The notes beneath the pieces are model-generated. The model had not been told where the DNA came from, searched no databases, and saw nothing but the letters and a program-made list of their open reading frames with translations. Of a stretch of 64,000 nucleotides of DNA, positions 25,278 to 36,420 are shown in pieces; the stretch's first letter is position 1; each line of letters starts with the position of its first letter. The position numbers and the translations under genes are program-made. This stretch comes from Taxillus chinensis (Eukaryota; Streptophyta; Magnoliopsida; Santalales; Loranthaceae): contig CM042087.1 of NCBI GenBank assembly GCA_023512835.1, forward strand, positions 42,588,017 to 42,652,016, in the 5' to 3' direction.

Positions 25278-27940
25278 ACTAGCTACTTGAGAGGGACGGG
25301 CATATGGCACTCCCTAGTTCATTCTTGCCAATGGCAATGAACTCAGCATTTTATTTTTCGATATAGAAGTCTATCTGCTGCACCAATAAATGATTTCGTA
25401 CGGGTAGTTCCTCATACCAGGGGAAGCCTAATATGCCTCTGATTGAGGGAAATGGTAACTCAGCCTCTGATTTAATTACCAGCTCAGCCTCACATGTGAA
25501 ACAACACATGGAACCATGTGACCACGACCGGTAGTGATGTTCTTCTTAGGAAGATTAATGTTGAACCTTTCTTTCATAAAATCAATGGTAAACGAAATAA
25601 AATTTGTGGGTGTAACTTTCATGCTTTCGTCCTGATTGTTAAATTATGGGAATATGTTATATTATTTCTAGCGACATTATATATAAAAAGGGCACAATTA
25701 AGATCTATTGCATATATAAACGGTAAAGAAAAATGATTGGATGAGTTAATTAGATTATGTTAATTTGTTATAATTTTATCTGTTGATGGATGGTATGATT
25801 TTTTTCAAAAAATAATTACAATTTACATATTCCATTGTTAACCAGTTAACTCATCTAGTTTTAAATCAGAAATTTATACCCTGCTTCATGTAAAATTGAA
25901 TAATCAATTAATCAAAAAGCATACCCAAAACTATGTAAATTTTGCTTGACATGACTTTATCCCACTAAAGTTTTAGGTTTATCTAATCAACTTTGTTTAG
26001 TCAACCAAGGAATCTTTTACTTGATGAGAAGTGAATGTTTACTTGCTAAATAGTATAATTTCATCTAACCAGTAATTGGTTTCTCCCGACCATCACTATT
26101 CACTTGCCCAAATCCAACCCTAAAAAACAAACATCTAAATAACCTAACTCCAAAAAACTTAACTTCAAAAAACAATTCGATCTCTAAAAAATAACTCCAA
26201 ACTCTAAAAAATAGCTCTAAACTCTTAAAAAAAAGATCACTTTAAATTCGAAGGAGCATAACTATGAACTAGACTAAGCTCCTAAATCTATATAGATCTA
26301 AGAAACTCCAATCTATCCAAAAAATACCTATTCCAAAAATTCTCAATTAGTCCAAGAATACATAACTCATTCAAAGAACTCCAACTCAAGAACACTATAG
26401 TTGATTCGACATACTACACCTATCCGACAACAAATTATGACTTCGAAAAAGGATAGGCTCTAATAAACGTATCAATCCGAAAATGATATTATTCTGACAA
26501 TTTTTGAGATTTTTATATAAGAAAATTCTAGTTCACTTTGAGGTTAAATAAGGAGTCTGAAACTTAACAAAATGATGAATATTTCAGCATTTTAGCTATT
26601 TTCCATTCCAACACACCCACACCCACACATATATATAATGAACATATATATGTATCAACACACACATATAATTCATCTATCAATAGGTATAAGCAAAGAT
26701 GAATGGCTGTTTTAATAATCACATGGTTCTATAAGATCAAAATATGGGTACTCCAATAAAACAGGAGATAAACCAAAGAAATAGAAACTCTTACCTTTCA
26801 AACTCACAATTGACGTGTATCCAAGGTTTATCTTCATTGCTCCTCAATTGCCTCCCCCCCCTTCTCTATATATATATATAAAGACTTGTAATGGGTAAGG
26901 AAAAAATAGGGTTCCAAAGTTCATCTTTATGAATTCCCTCCAAAATATTTAGCTCAAATACGGCCCTCTAATTTTAGATAAAACTAAATACAATCAAAAA
27001 ATTTCATTTATTGCTTATATTATTGTATTGATATTTATTTTTAATGTAAGGTCTCTAACATGAGTCGAATTCCCAAAATCTATATACACATTTCCTTACA
27101 CCAAATTAAGAGAATCTATGCTACTATTGAGGGCAAAAGTCCACGCTTGTAGAGACATATATTTATAGACTTTAGTACACATATAATGTTAATAATGGTA
27201 AGAGAGATAGTGTGTGTTATAAAAATCTTCAATGAGCATACTCGTTGCCTGTCTTCTTCAGGTTCTTTTCAATTAATCTGTTGTGAGTGTGAAAATATTG
27301 TATCATTGTAATTCAAAAATTGATCAAGTTATTTATCAAATTACTCATTTTATAAATAAAAATAACATCTTAAAATCATTATTAAACAGGGCAAAGCCTT
27401 AGTTAGGATAACATAACTGAAATTGATATTGTATCAAGAATGTACTGATTCACACGACCTTAGCCATTCTCGCTAATTTCATTAACAACTTTAAAAAAAT
27501 GGTGAAAATTTTAGTTAATTCGATTGTTGATAATATATAATAACTTCGCTAATGAAAAATCTTATTATTTTTAAGAAAAACTACCCAGTGTTCGCTCTTC
27601 ATTCTGGATGTATTTCTGCTTCATTCTTTCTTGACCATGTCTGGTTGTTTATGGGTGGGTTGAGACCTGAAACCTACTCCAAAATCGGGTTTGATTGGGG
27701 TTAAGCTGAATTTGATCAGATGTTTTGGCATTTATCGGATGATTAAAAAATGCTTAGGATAACATAACTGACTTTTAGAAACATAATAATATTTTTAACC
27801 GAATACACATGCAGGGAGGAGGTAGGTGGTCAGGGATCACGGGGAGGTTAGATAGTTAAAGGAATATTATACAACAAAAACCGACAGTCAACCGAAGTCT
27901 GAGACTGTGTGTGATCGAGTAAGCAAGCGAGAAGATCGGA
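25278..27940. other. Spacer between the ADH copies
   Basis: No gene. The first 450 bases are 3' flank shared with copy B. From about 25,750 to 27,140 the sequence is unique to this spacer, AT-rich, with many CTCTAAAAAAT-like echoes at 26,100-26,240 that look like a degenerate local repeat. From about 27,140 on it is the upstream part of the second duplicated unit, including a stretch at 27,660-27,815 closely matching 22,520-22,680. A short unshared insert lies at about 27,815-27,880. Confidence 0.55.
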
Positions 27941-27947
27941 GGGAACC

Positions 27948-28542
27948 ATGGGCGAGCATGCGTCAACTGGAACTGCAGGGAAGCCCGTTCGATGCAGAGG
28001 TGACACCCTCCTCCACTATACCCTCTGCCCCCAATCTACTCATATCATATGTATAAACAAATACCATATCTTTTGTTTTCTCTCTCGTCAACGAGAGAGG
28101 TGCAGCCGCGGTTTCTCGGAAAGTTGGAGCGCCGCTGCAGATAGAAGAGGTGATGGTGGCGCCGCCGATGCCTGGGGAAGTTCGGATTCGGATTCTCTGC
28201 ACCTCTCTCTGTCACAGTGACATCACTTTTTGGAGACTCAAAGTATTCTATTTTCTGTCCTCTCTGCTTATATATTTCATAGATTCTATTTACTGCGTTC
28301 ACAATTTTTTTTATTATAAACATTTTCTTTATTTGTAATTTGTTCGTGTGTGTGTGTGTGTGTCTTTCTGATTGAAGGATCCTCCAGGATACTTTCCAAG
28401 AATACTCGGCCACGAAGCCGTTGGGTAATTTATGCCTTTCTCTTGAATTTCAATGGAATTGTCATTTTCTTTTTTTGCTTTCCACCATAAATAAATATTT
28501 AATTTCCTCATAATTATTTTTAGTTAATCAGCAAAAGTTTGC

Positions 28543-28625
<83 letters not shown>

Positions 28626-30403
28626 CATAGCAAATGGCAGCTTTTAAAGCTGAAAGGAAGTTAAATTATGGGAAATTATGCTGCAGGGTGGTGGAAAGTA
28701 TGGGTGAGAACGTAGAAGAGTTTAGGGAAGGAGATGTAGTAGTCCCAACATTTCTATCAGATTGCAGAGAATGTGCGGACTGCAGATCTGAGAAGAGCAA
28801 CCTATGTTCCAAATTCCCCTTCCAGGTTTCCCCATGGATGCCAAGACACGAGAGCAGTAGATTCACGGACCTCAATGGAGAGGTCATATACCATTTCCTG
28901 TCTGTATCGAGTTTTAGCGAGTTTACAGTGGTAGACATTGCCCATCTGACCAAAATCGATATTGGTATCCCTCCAGATAAGTTATGCATCTTAGGTTGTG
29001 GTGTGTCGGCAGGTAATTGATTACGATTCCACTTTTGTTTTGTTTTGTTTTGGAGAGTCTTGTTTTCAAGGTTGTTGACAGTGGGAGCACGTGTTTGATT
29101 AGACATTCACCTCCCCATTTGTTTTTAGGAATTGGTGCTGCTGGGAGAGCAGCAAATGTGGAGAAAGGATCAAGTGTTGCTATATTTGGACTGGGGGCGG
29201 TTGGATTAGCGGTAATTGTGTGTATATATAATGTTTTTTTCTTCATCGTTATCTTGATGTTTTCATAAATATATATGTATATATATAGTTATCTGTTTTG
29301 TTCATAGGTTGCAGAGGGAGCAAGAGTTTGTGGCGCTGCTAAAATTATTGGTGTGGATAAGAACCGTGACAAATTTGAACTTGGTAATGCAGATAATGCC
29401 TAAGTATTTTTGGTTACTTGGCCTGTTAAAATGAACATAGGATTTTGGTAGGGCGTTTTCTTTACATTTACCTATCCTTTACCCAGGTAAAACATTTGGA
29501 GTCACAGACTTTGTAAACCCCGAAGAGTGTGGGAATAAAGCCTTGAGCCAGGTTTTCCTCACTGAATCCATAATGCAACTGATCATAGATCTAGAGTTTA
29601 TGCTGGTGCTACACACCAGCAGGGTTGTCAAAAGCATATCTATCAAAATTTATTGTTTAATATTATAAACTTACAAATCCGCTTGAAAATGTGTCTTTTG
29701 TAGCAGAATCTGTGGGTTCATTTACCTTCCCGATGTCTTGTGCTGTACAGGTGATTCAGGAGATGACAGGTGGGGGTGCAGATTTTTGCTTTGAATGTGT
29801 TGGCTCTGCATCTTTGGTACAGGAGGCATTTGCTAGTTGCCGGAAGGTATATATATTTCTGGGTTCCCTGTGTGTGCACTCTCATTGATACATCCTGGCC
29901 TGTTCAGATGCATCCACAACTTAGTCAATTAACATAGAACAAGGCAATATGTTCGTACGGACTCAACTTTGTTCAACTTCAAATGCTTTTTAATGGCGGT
30001 GCTATGTAACTACTATTCAGGGCTGGGGAAAGACAATAATGCTAGGAGTAGAGAGACCAGGGGCACAGCTGACTTTAGGAACTTCTGAGGTTCTTCGTAG
30101 TGGAAAGACACTTAAAGGGTCTCTGTTTGGAGATCTGAAAGCTAAAACTGATATCCCACTCCTTGCAAAACGTTACATGGACAAGGTAATGCTTTAGTTA
30201 CTGCCAAAAGCCAGTAAGTTTTCCTTAACCGACCAGTGCGGCAGTGCCTACATATGTGTCAGTACCTTACCTTTTCCCTCTTCCAGGAACTGCGGCTTGA
30301 TGAGTTCGTCACGCATGAGGTTAAGTTCGAAGAAATAAACAAGGCTTTTGATTTGCTCCTGGAAGGAAAGAGCGTCCGGTGCATTGTTTGGATGGACAAA
30401 TGA
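27948..30403 (+). CDS. Zinc alcohol dehydrogenase-like protein, copy B
   Basis: Ten exons with the same phases as copy A (27948-27999, 28106-28242, 28378-28424, 28687-29012, 29129-29211, 29308-29383, 29487-29551, 29751-29846, 30021-30185, 30287-30403) give 387 residues. I count 12 amino-acid differences from copy A over 387 positions. All catalytic and structural zinc ligands and the GLGAVGLAV motif are intact. The catalytic-zinc loop reads GCGVSAG instead of GCGVSTG, and the segment after GAQLT reads LGTSEVLRSG instead of FGTYEVLHSG. The first ATG of copy A is destroyed here (ATGGA to ATCGGA), so translation must start at the second ATG, four residues later. Introns are nearly identical to those of copy A, so the duplication is young. 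Confidence 0.92.
28546..28623 (+). repeat. (CT)n-(TA)n microsatellite, ADH copy B intron 3
   Basis: Counterpart of the compound repeat in copy A. The TA section is longer by several units. Confidence 0.9.
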
Positions 30404-30639
30404 ACTAGCTACTTGAGAGGGACGGGCATATGGCACTCCCTAGTTCGTTCTTGCCAATGGCAATGAACTCAGCATTTTACTTTTCGAGATAGAAGTCTAT
30501 CTGCTGCACCAATAAATGATTTCGTACGTGTAGTTCCTCAAACCAGGGGAAGCCAAATAAACCTCGTTGCGTCCCTAACGGTAACTCAGCCTCTGAATTA
30601 ATTACCAGCTCAGCTCTCATACGAGATATTTCTATGTTA

Positions 30640-31050
30640 GACTATATTTTTTAACCAAATAATGGGAAGAAGGACTTGTGTGATAGCCCGGCTTAACCAA
30701 TAAATTTTCTTAAATTTATAATTTTATATTACTTTTCTATATAAATATATATCATTATTAATTTTTTAAATCATAATTTATATTATTAAAATAATATTTC
30801 ATAATATTTATTTTATTTAATAATAACTTTATATAATTTAATATAAAATAAAATTAAATATTATGAGAAAGTAAAAAAGTGAGAGATAATTTTTATATAT
30901 AATTTAATAATTATAATGAATAAATAGTGTTTTTTAATATATTAAAATATTATATAAATTTCATAAAAAAATTAAATATCAAATATGATTTTATGTCTTA
31001 AATATAAGAAAATAAATGTAAAAATATAAGAAAATATGCTGCTCTAATAA
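30640..31050. mobile_element. AT-rich dispersed insertion downstream of ADH copy B
   Basis: The 3' flanks of the two ADH copies run in parallel up to about 30,620 and resume at about 31,055, where CCATGTGACCA matches 25,515. About 430 bases are inserted between. The inserted sequence, especially 30,720-31,000, resembles 36,110-36,420: both contain ATAATTTAATAT-AAATAAAATTAAA, a GAAAGTGAGAG-type motif and TATTATATAAATTT in the same order. Insertion plus a second genomic copy indicates a mobile element. The class is unknown. Confidence 0.5.
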
Positions 31051-31299
31051 CACGCGTGAAACAGTGAAACCATGTGACCATGGTTGTGATGGTGTTTCTA
31101 GGAAGATGAATGTTGACCCTTTTCTTTCATAAAATAAATGGTAAATGAAAAAAAAAATTACAGGTGTAAACTTTCAGACTTTTGTGCTGTTAAATTATGG
31201 GAATATATTACATTATTTCTTGACACATTATACATATAGAGGGAAAATAAATGCAACATAATTAAAATATATACATATATAGTGCTGCTAATGGAAAAC

Positions 31300-31697
31300 T
31301 AAATGCAACAGAATTAAAGAGCGTAATTAAATTCTCAACCGTTAGATTTTCTATTTTATATTCTAACAATTATGTTATTTTTTTCATTCCAACTCTGCCC
31401 TTTATGTCATTAATAATAAACGCAGACGCTTGCGGCAGCCACCTTCGATACCATTGAGGGGCCTTGCTTTTGAACGGAGATGCTGTAGCGAGTCTCATAA
31501 TTTTTGACGCTGTCAATGAGTTTTATACGGTCGGAGCCAGCAACCTCGTAATCCTCATCTCTCAACTTCTTATTTTGAAATCATTATTCTTTGAGTGTGT
31601 GTATGAAAGAGAGAAGAAATTGAAAACACCCAACTCAAGAGAAACGGTGTAAAAAATAGAGTGAAAAAAAGTGGAAAAAAAGTAGGAAAAAGGTGGA

Positions 31698-31731
<34 letters not shown>

Positions 31732-32470
31732 ATATATATAGAAAAAAAATAAAAGACCGTTTATCAATTTTACCCTGGCTTCTTTTTCTTCTTTTTTTTT
31801 TGCCAGATTTACAATGCGGTTTAGCTCATGTTAATTCATTTTTAAGAATTTTGTAATTTCATTTTTACTATATATTTGTTATACATTTTCATGTTATTTT
31901 GGGTGAGAAAACACTCACTAATACCGAATTTCTTTTTTATGTCAGTTTTTTTCTTTTAATGTGATTTTCATATCAACCAAGCAACAAATAAATTTTTCTA
32001 CTCATTTTCCTTATGCAATCACAGGCTAAAGGTGATGGTAAAATTTTTCATTTTATTTTTTTTATATTTCATTTCCTGTAACTTTTTTTAATTCAAGTAA
32101 AATAATACTTTTATATGTATTATTTATTATTTTTATCTCTTCTATTTATTATAGTCAATTAAAAATATACTAGTGTTAAAAGCAATATAAAAAATTATAA
32201 GAAAAAATTGAAGGAATGAATATTGTTTTCCTAAATATAAAAAATTATTATTTATTTCTTCTATCTAAATTATATTTTAAAAAGATAACGAAGGATCATT
32301 TTTGTTAAAATTATAAATATTTTTTAAAAATTATAGAATAAATATATAATCCAATATAAACGCTGCACTGTTATTCATAATAATAATAGTGGGTACGTGG
32401 CCACTTGGGCTCCAATAAAGTTTGGGCTGGTTGTCCTCATATACCAGATTTGGAAAAAGACAGATGCATG
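31300..32470. other. AT-rich intergenic DNA
   Basis: No gene recognised. A GC-richer island at 31,420-31,560 has a short open frame without family similarity. A (TA)n run lies at about 31,698-31,738. Confidence 0.5.
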
Positions 32471-32897
32471 AAAAACAATGTTGGGTAAATGTTACTTGGT
32501 CCCCAAAACCAATGTCCTAATATTAAATAAATCAATATTGTTTTTTTTTTTTTTACCATTTTTTAAAAATAGATTTGTCAGTTTTAAAAATTATTTTTCT
32601 TTTTTTAAAAGGAAAAAATTGTTACTTGGTCCAAACTCCAGCGAGAAAAAAAGAAAAAAAAAAAGAAAAAACAATTCCAGGAAACGAGGGAGCCTCCACG
32701 AACCCAACCAAAAAAACCAAAGAGGGAAGGGACGACGCCTGATGTCTTGTTTCCTTGCCCTCTCTCCCTCTGCGCGTCAATTCTGCTTCGTCTCTGCAAA
32801 GTCTCCCCCATCCTCGGCTACTTTGCGTCTCTAGAGAGGAAGGGGAAGGGACAAAGAGAGAGGGAGAGAGAGAGCGCGCGCAGAAGGAGACGCAAAG

Positions 32898-35077
32898 ATG
32901 ATCACGCGTTCAAACCTCGCAGAACAGCTGAGAGAGTACCAGATTCGATCCAAGCACGATTGGGCTTCCGTCTCTTTCTTCTCTTCTACTTCGAATCTCA
33001 CTTCAAGGTAATCTCAATTATTCCCCAAATCTGCGCTCCTACTTAGGGTTTACTTATTTCCATTTCTGGGCCATCTATTTCTAAATTCTGGATTATGATT
33101 GATTACTATATATATATATATATATATATATATCTTATTTCATTGTTCTAGATATTTTTGTTTATTCATGTCCATTAGAGATCAGATAGCAGATTTTATG
33201 CATACCATTTTTCGATTTTATTTACTAACAATCCAAAGGCTAATAATTATGCTTCTTATGAATGTTATAGACTTTGGGGCCATATTTTAGTTTTTATTTC
33301 ATGTAAACCCCCCAAAAATGTTGATTCCTCGTATATGTTTTTAGTCCCCTGGCTGTTATAAAATGAATGTTATACTCCTCTCACATCCCTCTTTGAACAC
33401 AAAAAATTAAATTTTCATATGCATGCGCTTGGACTACACCCAACGTTCTTGGCACTCGGTTAAAGATAGTCACTTATGATTTTTGGACAACGGCTTGTTG
33501 GAAAACACAACTTTTGTATTTGGACTCTCTCAATTCCTTTCAATTTCAAGTTTCTAGTTTATCTAGAATATTATTGTTACCCCCTTTTTAATTTTTAGAG
33601 GTTGGTAACTGGAGTGAGAGAATTGTCTGGTTGTTATAGGTTTTGGCATAACCGCAAAACCATTTTATTGAATGTACCTTATGCTTAGGCTTTGGCACCT
33701 TTGAGTCCCTTCTCTGCCAAGAAAATTATAGATATTAAGACACAGCTTACACCTTCTGTTTCCAACCAGTTGAGCAAGCCTCAACAACATGCATTTTTTT
33801 TCAATGGCTTGCAAATGAAATTGCGCTAGTGTTTTCTTGGCCCCATAATGTGACAGGGAAGCTTATCTTAGGTGCAGTCTATTACTTTCTTTTTCGAGTA
33901 TTATATTGATTATGTAATAATGTTTGTTTTCTTTGTTTGTGTTAAAATTTTACTGTATATTTTTTTGATACATTTTATTTTCTTAAAACAATTATGGTTC
34001 TAAAACAGAGGATGGTCTTTATCATGTAATTCAGGTCTTGGGAAATTGAAGAGCATCCTAAACCCTATAGTACTGTGGTGCCCAATTTAAAAGAGTTATA
34101 GTTAAGACTGAAAGCAAGGAATGAATGGGGATAAAACTATGGAGTGAAAAGAAGTCTAGTAGGAGAGTATGGAAAGGATGAAGGAATTGTTTTCAATTTG
34201 CAATGATAGTTCTAGTGTTCAACTGTTGATATTTTTCTTGTGATCATCAAATGGAAGCACTAGGGTGATTTAAAACTTTCCAGGAACAAGCTGGTAAAAG
34301 TGGTTGAATATTGATATTCCGCTATGGATAGTTGTCAAAGGCGCGCTTAGGCGCAAATCCCAGGCGGGTGCAGGCCTGCGCCTGCCTTTCTTCCAGTCAA
34401 GGCGTCTTCCGTGAAGCCCAACTTAAGCATGCTTTTAGGGCTCCTTTTCCAAGCGCAAGGCGTCATGATGGCGCGTCTTGAGGAGACGATGTGATTTTGC
34501 ATCAATCCTCCATATATCAAATCGAAAAAAAATTAGGAAAGAATCAATTACGATCATGCGTCAATCCTCCAGCAGCATCCTTTGGCGACAGCGAACTAGG
34601 TGCGTCGTTCTCTCTTCCTTCTTCTCCAACTATCGCTGCAACCCTAGCATTATTGCATCTCTCGCCATCGTCTCATCATTGCATCTTCTCTCGGTTGTCT
34701 TGCTGATCGCGTCTTCTCTTGCTGTCACGTCTTCTCTCTCTACCGTTTGCGCCTATTTTCATTTTTTTTCATGTCTTTTTTTTCGCATCAACGCAACTCT
34801 TCCCTATGATTATTTTTGGTGGCTTTGTTTTTAATTTTTCCCAGACATTAATTTGTCGTGAATAGAAGAGAGAAGAGAGCAGTCCGTTTTATTAATTTAT
34901 TTGTGTTCTATTGTTTATTTTTAGTGACCTATCTCAATATCTAGTATGGATTATTTTTGAGCTATAACATAGTTTGATTCATGTTTTTCCTTTTTTTAAA
35001 TATTGCAATTTGGCATATTAGTCTTAGAAGATTTAAATTTTCTACCTTGGTTTACTTATTTTATTAATATATTTTAG

Positions 35078-35130
<53 letters not shown>

Positions 35131-35769
35131 GTGCACCTAGCTTTCATCCGGCCTGAGTTTTTTTTGTGCCTTGCGCCTAGGCAAGGTGCAATCTATGCGC
35201 CTTGAATGTGTCACGCCCCTTTAATAACGATGCCCTTATGTATTGTAGTCATATGGGCTACCGCTTTAACCACTTACAAATTTTGAAATGCTTTTGATAA
35301 AACCTTCAACATTTACTTTCCAATCTTCTAGGCACACATGCTTTGACTTCGAAGATCTCTCGGAAATGTTGCCTTAAATTTTGGTATCTAGTTTGTCATA
35401 ATTTTCTGGAGGCCTTTAACCAGCCAGCCAGTCTGGACATGTTTGGTAGTTCTTCTAGTACATTATGTGGGTCAATTAATTAGTTATTTAGAAACTTGTG
35501 TTGAGCAGAATATCGTTTCCAACTGATTTTATGCCTTTTCTTTTCCGTGTTTTGGATGCAGGGTGGATGTTGTGGTCTTTGTAGCATGGGAACTTGTAAT
35601 TATAGCTTTCCTGGTATTCTCAGCAGTTTCGCTGTATTTCATGCATGTGCAACTTGCTTTTGTCTTGGCCTGCATTACAATGTTGTTGCTATTATGCATG
35701 AAACTTACGAAACAAGTTAGACTGGCAAAGAAGAAGAAGCGAAGGATGCTTCTTCCGTTATCTATGTAG
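32898..35769 (+). CDS. Small two-helix membrane protein, uncharacterised plant family
   Basis: Exons 32898-33007 and 35562-35769 give 105 residues: a hydrophilic start (MITRSNLAEQLREYQIRSKH), a Ser/Thr-rich segment, two hydrophobic helices (about residues 39-62, FVAWELVIIAFLVFSAVSLY; and about 67-87, LAFVLACITMLLLLCMKL), then a strongly basic tail KKKKRRMLLPLSM. The split codon AG/G restores Arg at the junction. I recognise this as a conserved plant family annotated only as transmembrane or uncharacterised. The basic tail next to helix 2 suggests it faces the cytosol; location is unknown. The upstream 130 bases are GA-rich, as in many plant 5' UTRs. Confidence 0.85.
34331..35228. mobile_element. 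Candidate non-autonomous TIR element in intron
   Basis: The left end reads GTTGTCAAAGGCGCG and the right end CGCCCCTTTAATAAC, an imperfect inverted pair of about 15 bases. Both ends are followed inward by many GGCGC/GCGCC motifs (AGGCGCAAATCCCAGGCG on the left, TTGCGCCTAGGCAAGG on the right). The interior has no transposase and includes a (TA)n run at about 35,080-35,127. It lies in the only intron of the small membrane-protein gene. Target duplication is unclear. Confidence 0.5.
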
Positions 35770-36109
35770 GGAACTCCTAGAAGTTGAATGATTTTTCAAG
35801 CGACCCAACTTCGTTCTGTAAATTGCAAGAGTCCTTTACTGCCACCTTCATAAATTTTACTCCCCTTTTTCCCCGCTGTCCGTTCTATTAGTTCTCTTTG
35901 TTTCTGTCCTATTTTTATTTTTGGTTATTGTTTTTCTTTGGGATATCAGATATGTAAGCTGGAAGGTCTGATTGATTATACATGAGCTGAGCAACGTCGT
36001 GTATCCATATAGGTTTTAAATGGAAATCTTTAATGGTTGATTGGGTAAACAACCAATACCATCAGCAACCTCTTTTTGGTACTGGAGAGATTTTATTACA
36101 GATTTAAAG

Positions 36110-36420
36110 ATTTTTTTTGTTTTTATATAAATATGATTTCCTAAATTACTATATATTATTAAAATAGAAATTTTAATATTTTTTAATAATAATTTTTTAT
36201 AATTTAATATGAAATAAAATTAAAAGTTATAGAAAATTTGAAAGTGAGAGGTGGAAGAAATTCATTATATGTAATTTAATAAATATAGAGAGTGAGGAGT
36301 ATTTTTATATTTATTAAAAATATTATATAAATTTTATAGAAAAAGTTAATAATAGTTTTCAGGATAAATTTATGATTTTAAATTTTTTTTTTATAAATAA
36401 AAAGAAATACTAATATGCTA
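36110..36420. mobile_element. Second copy of the AT-rich dispersed repeat
   Basis: Similar to the insertion at 30,640-31,050 in motif order and spacing, though diverged. It lies about 340 bases downstream of the membrane-protein gene. Confidence 0.45.
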
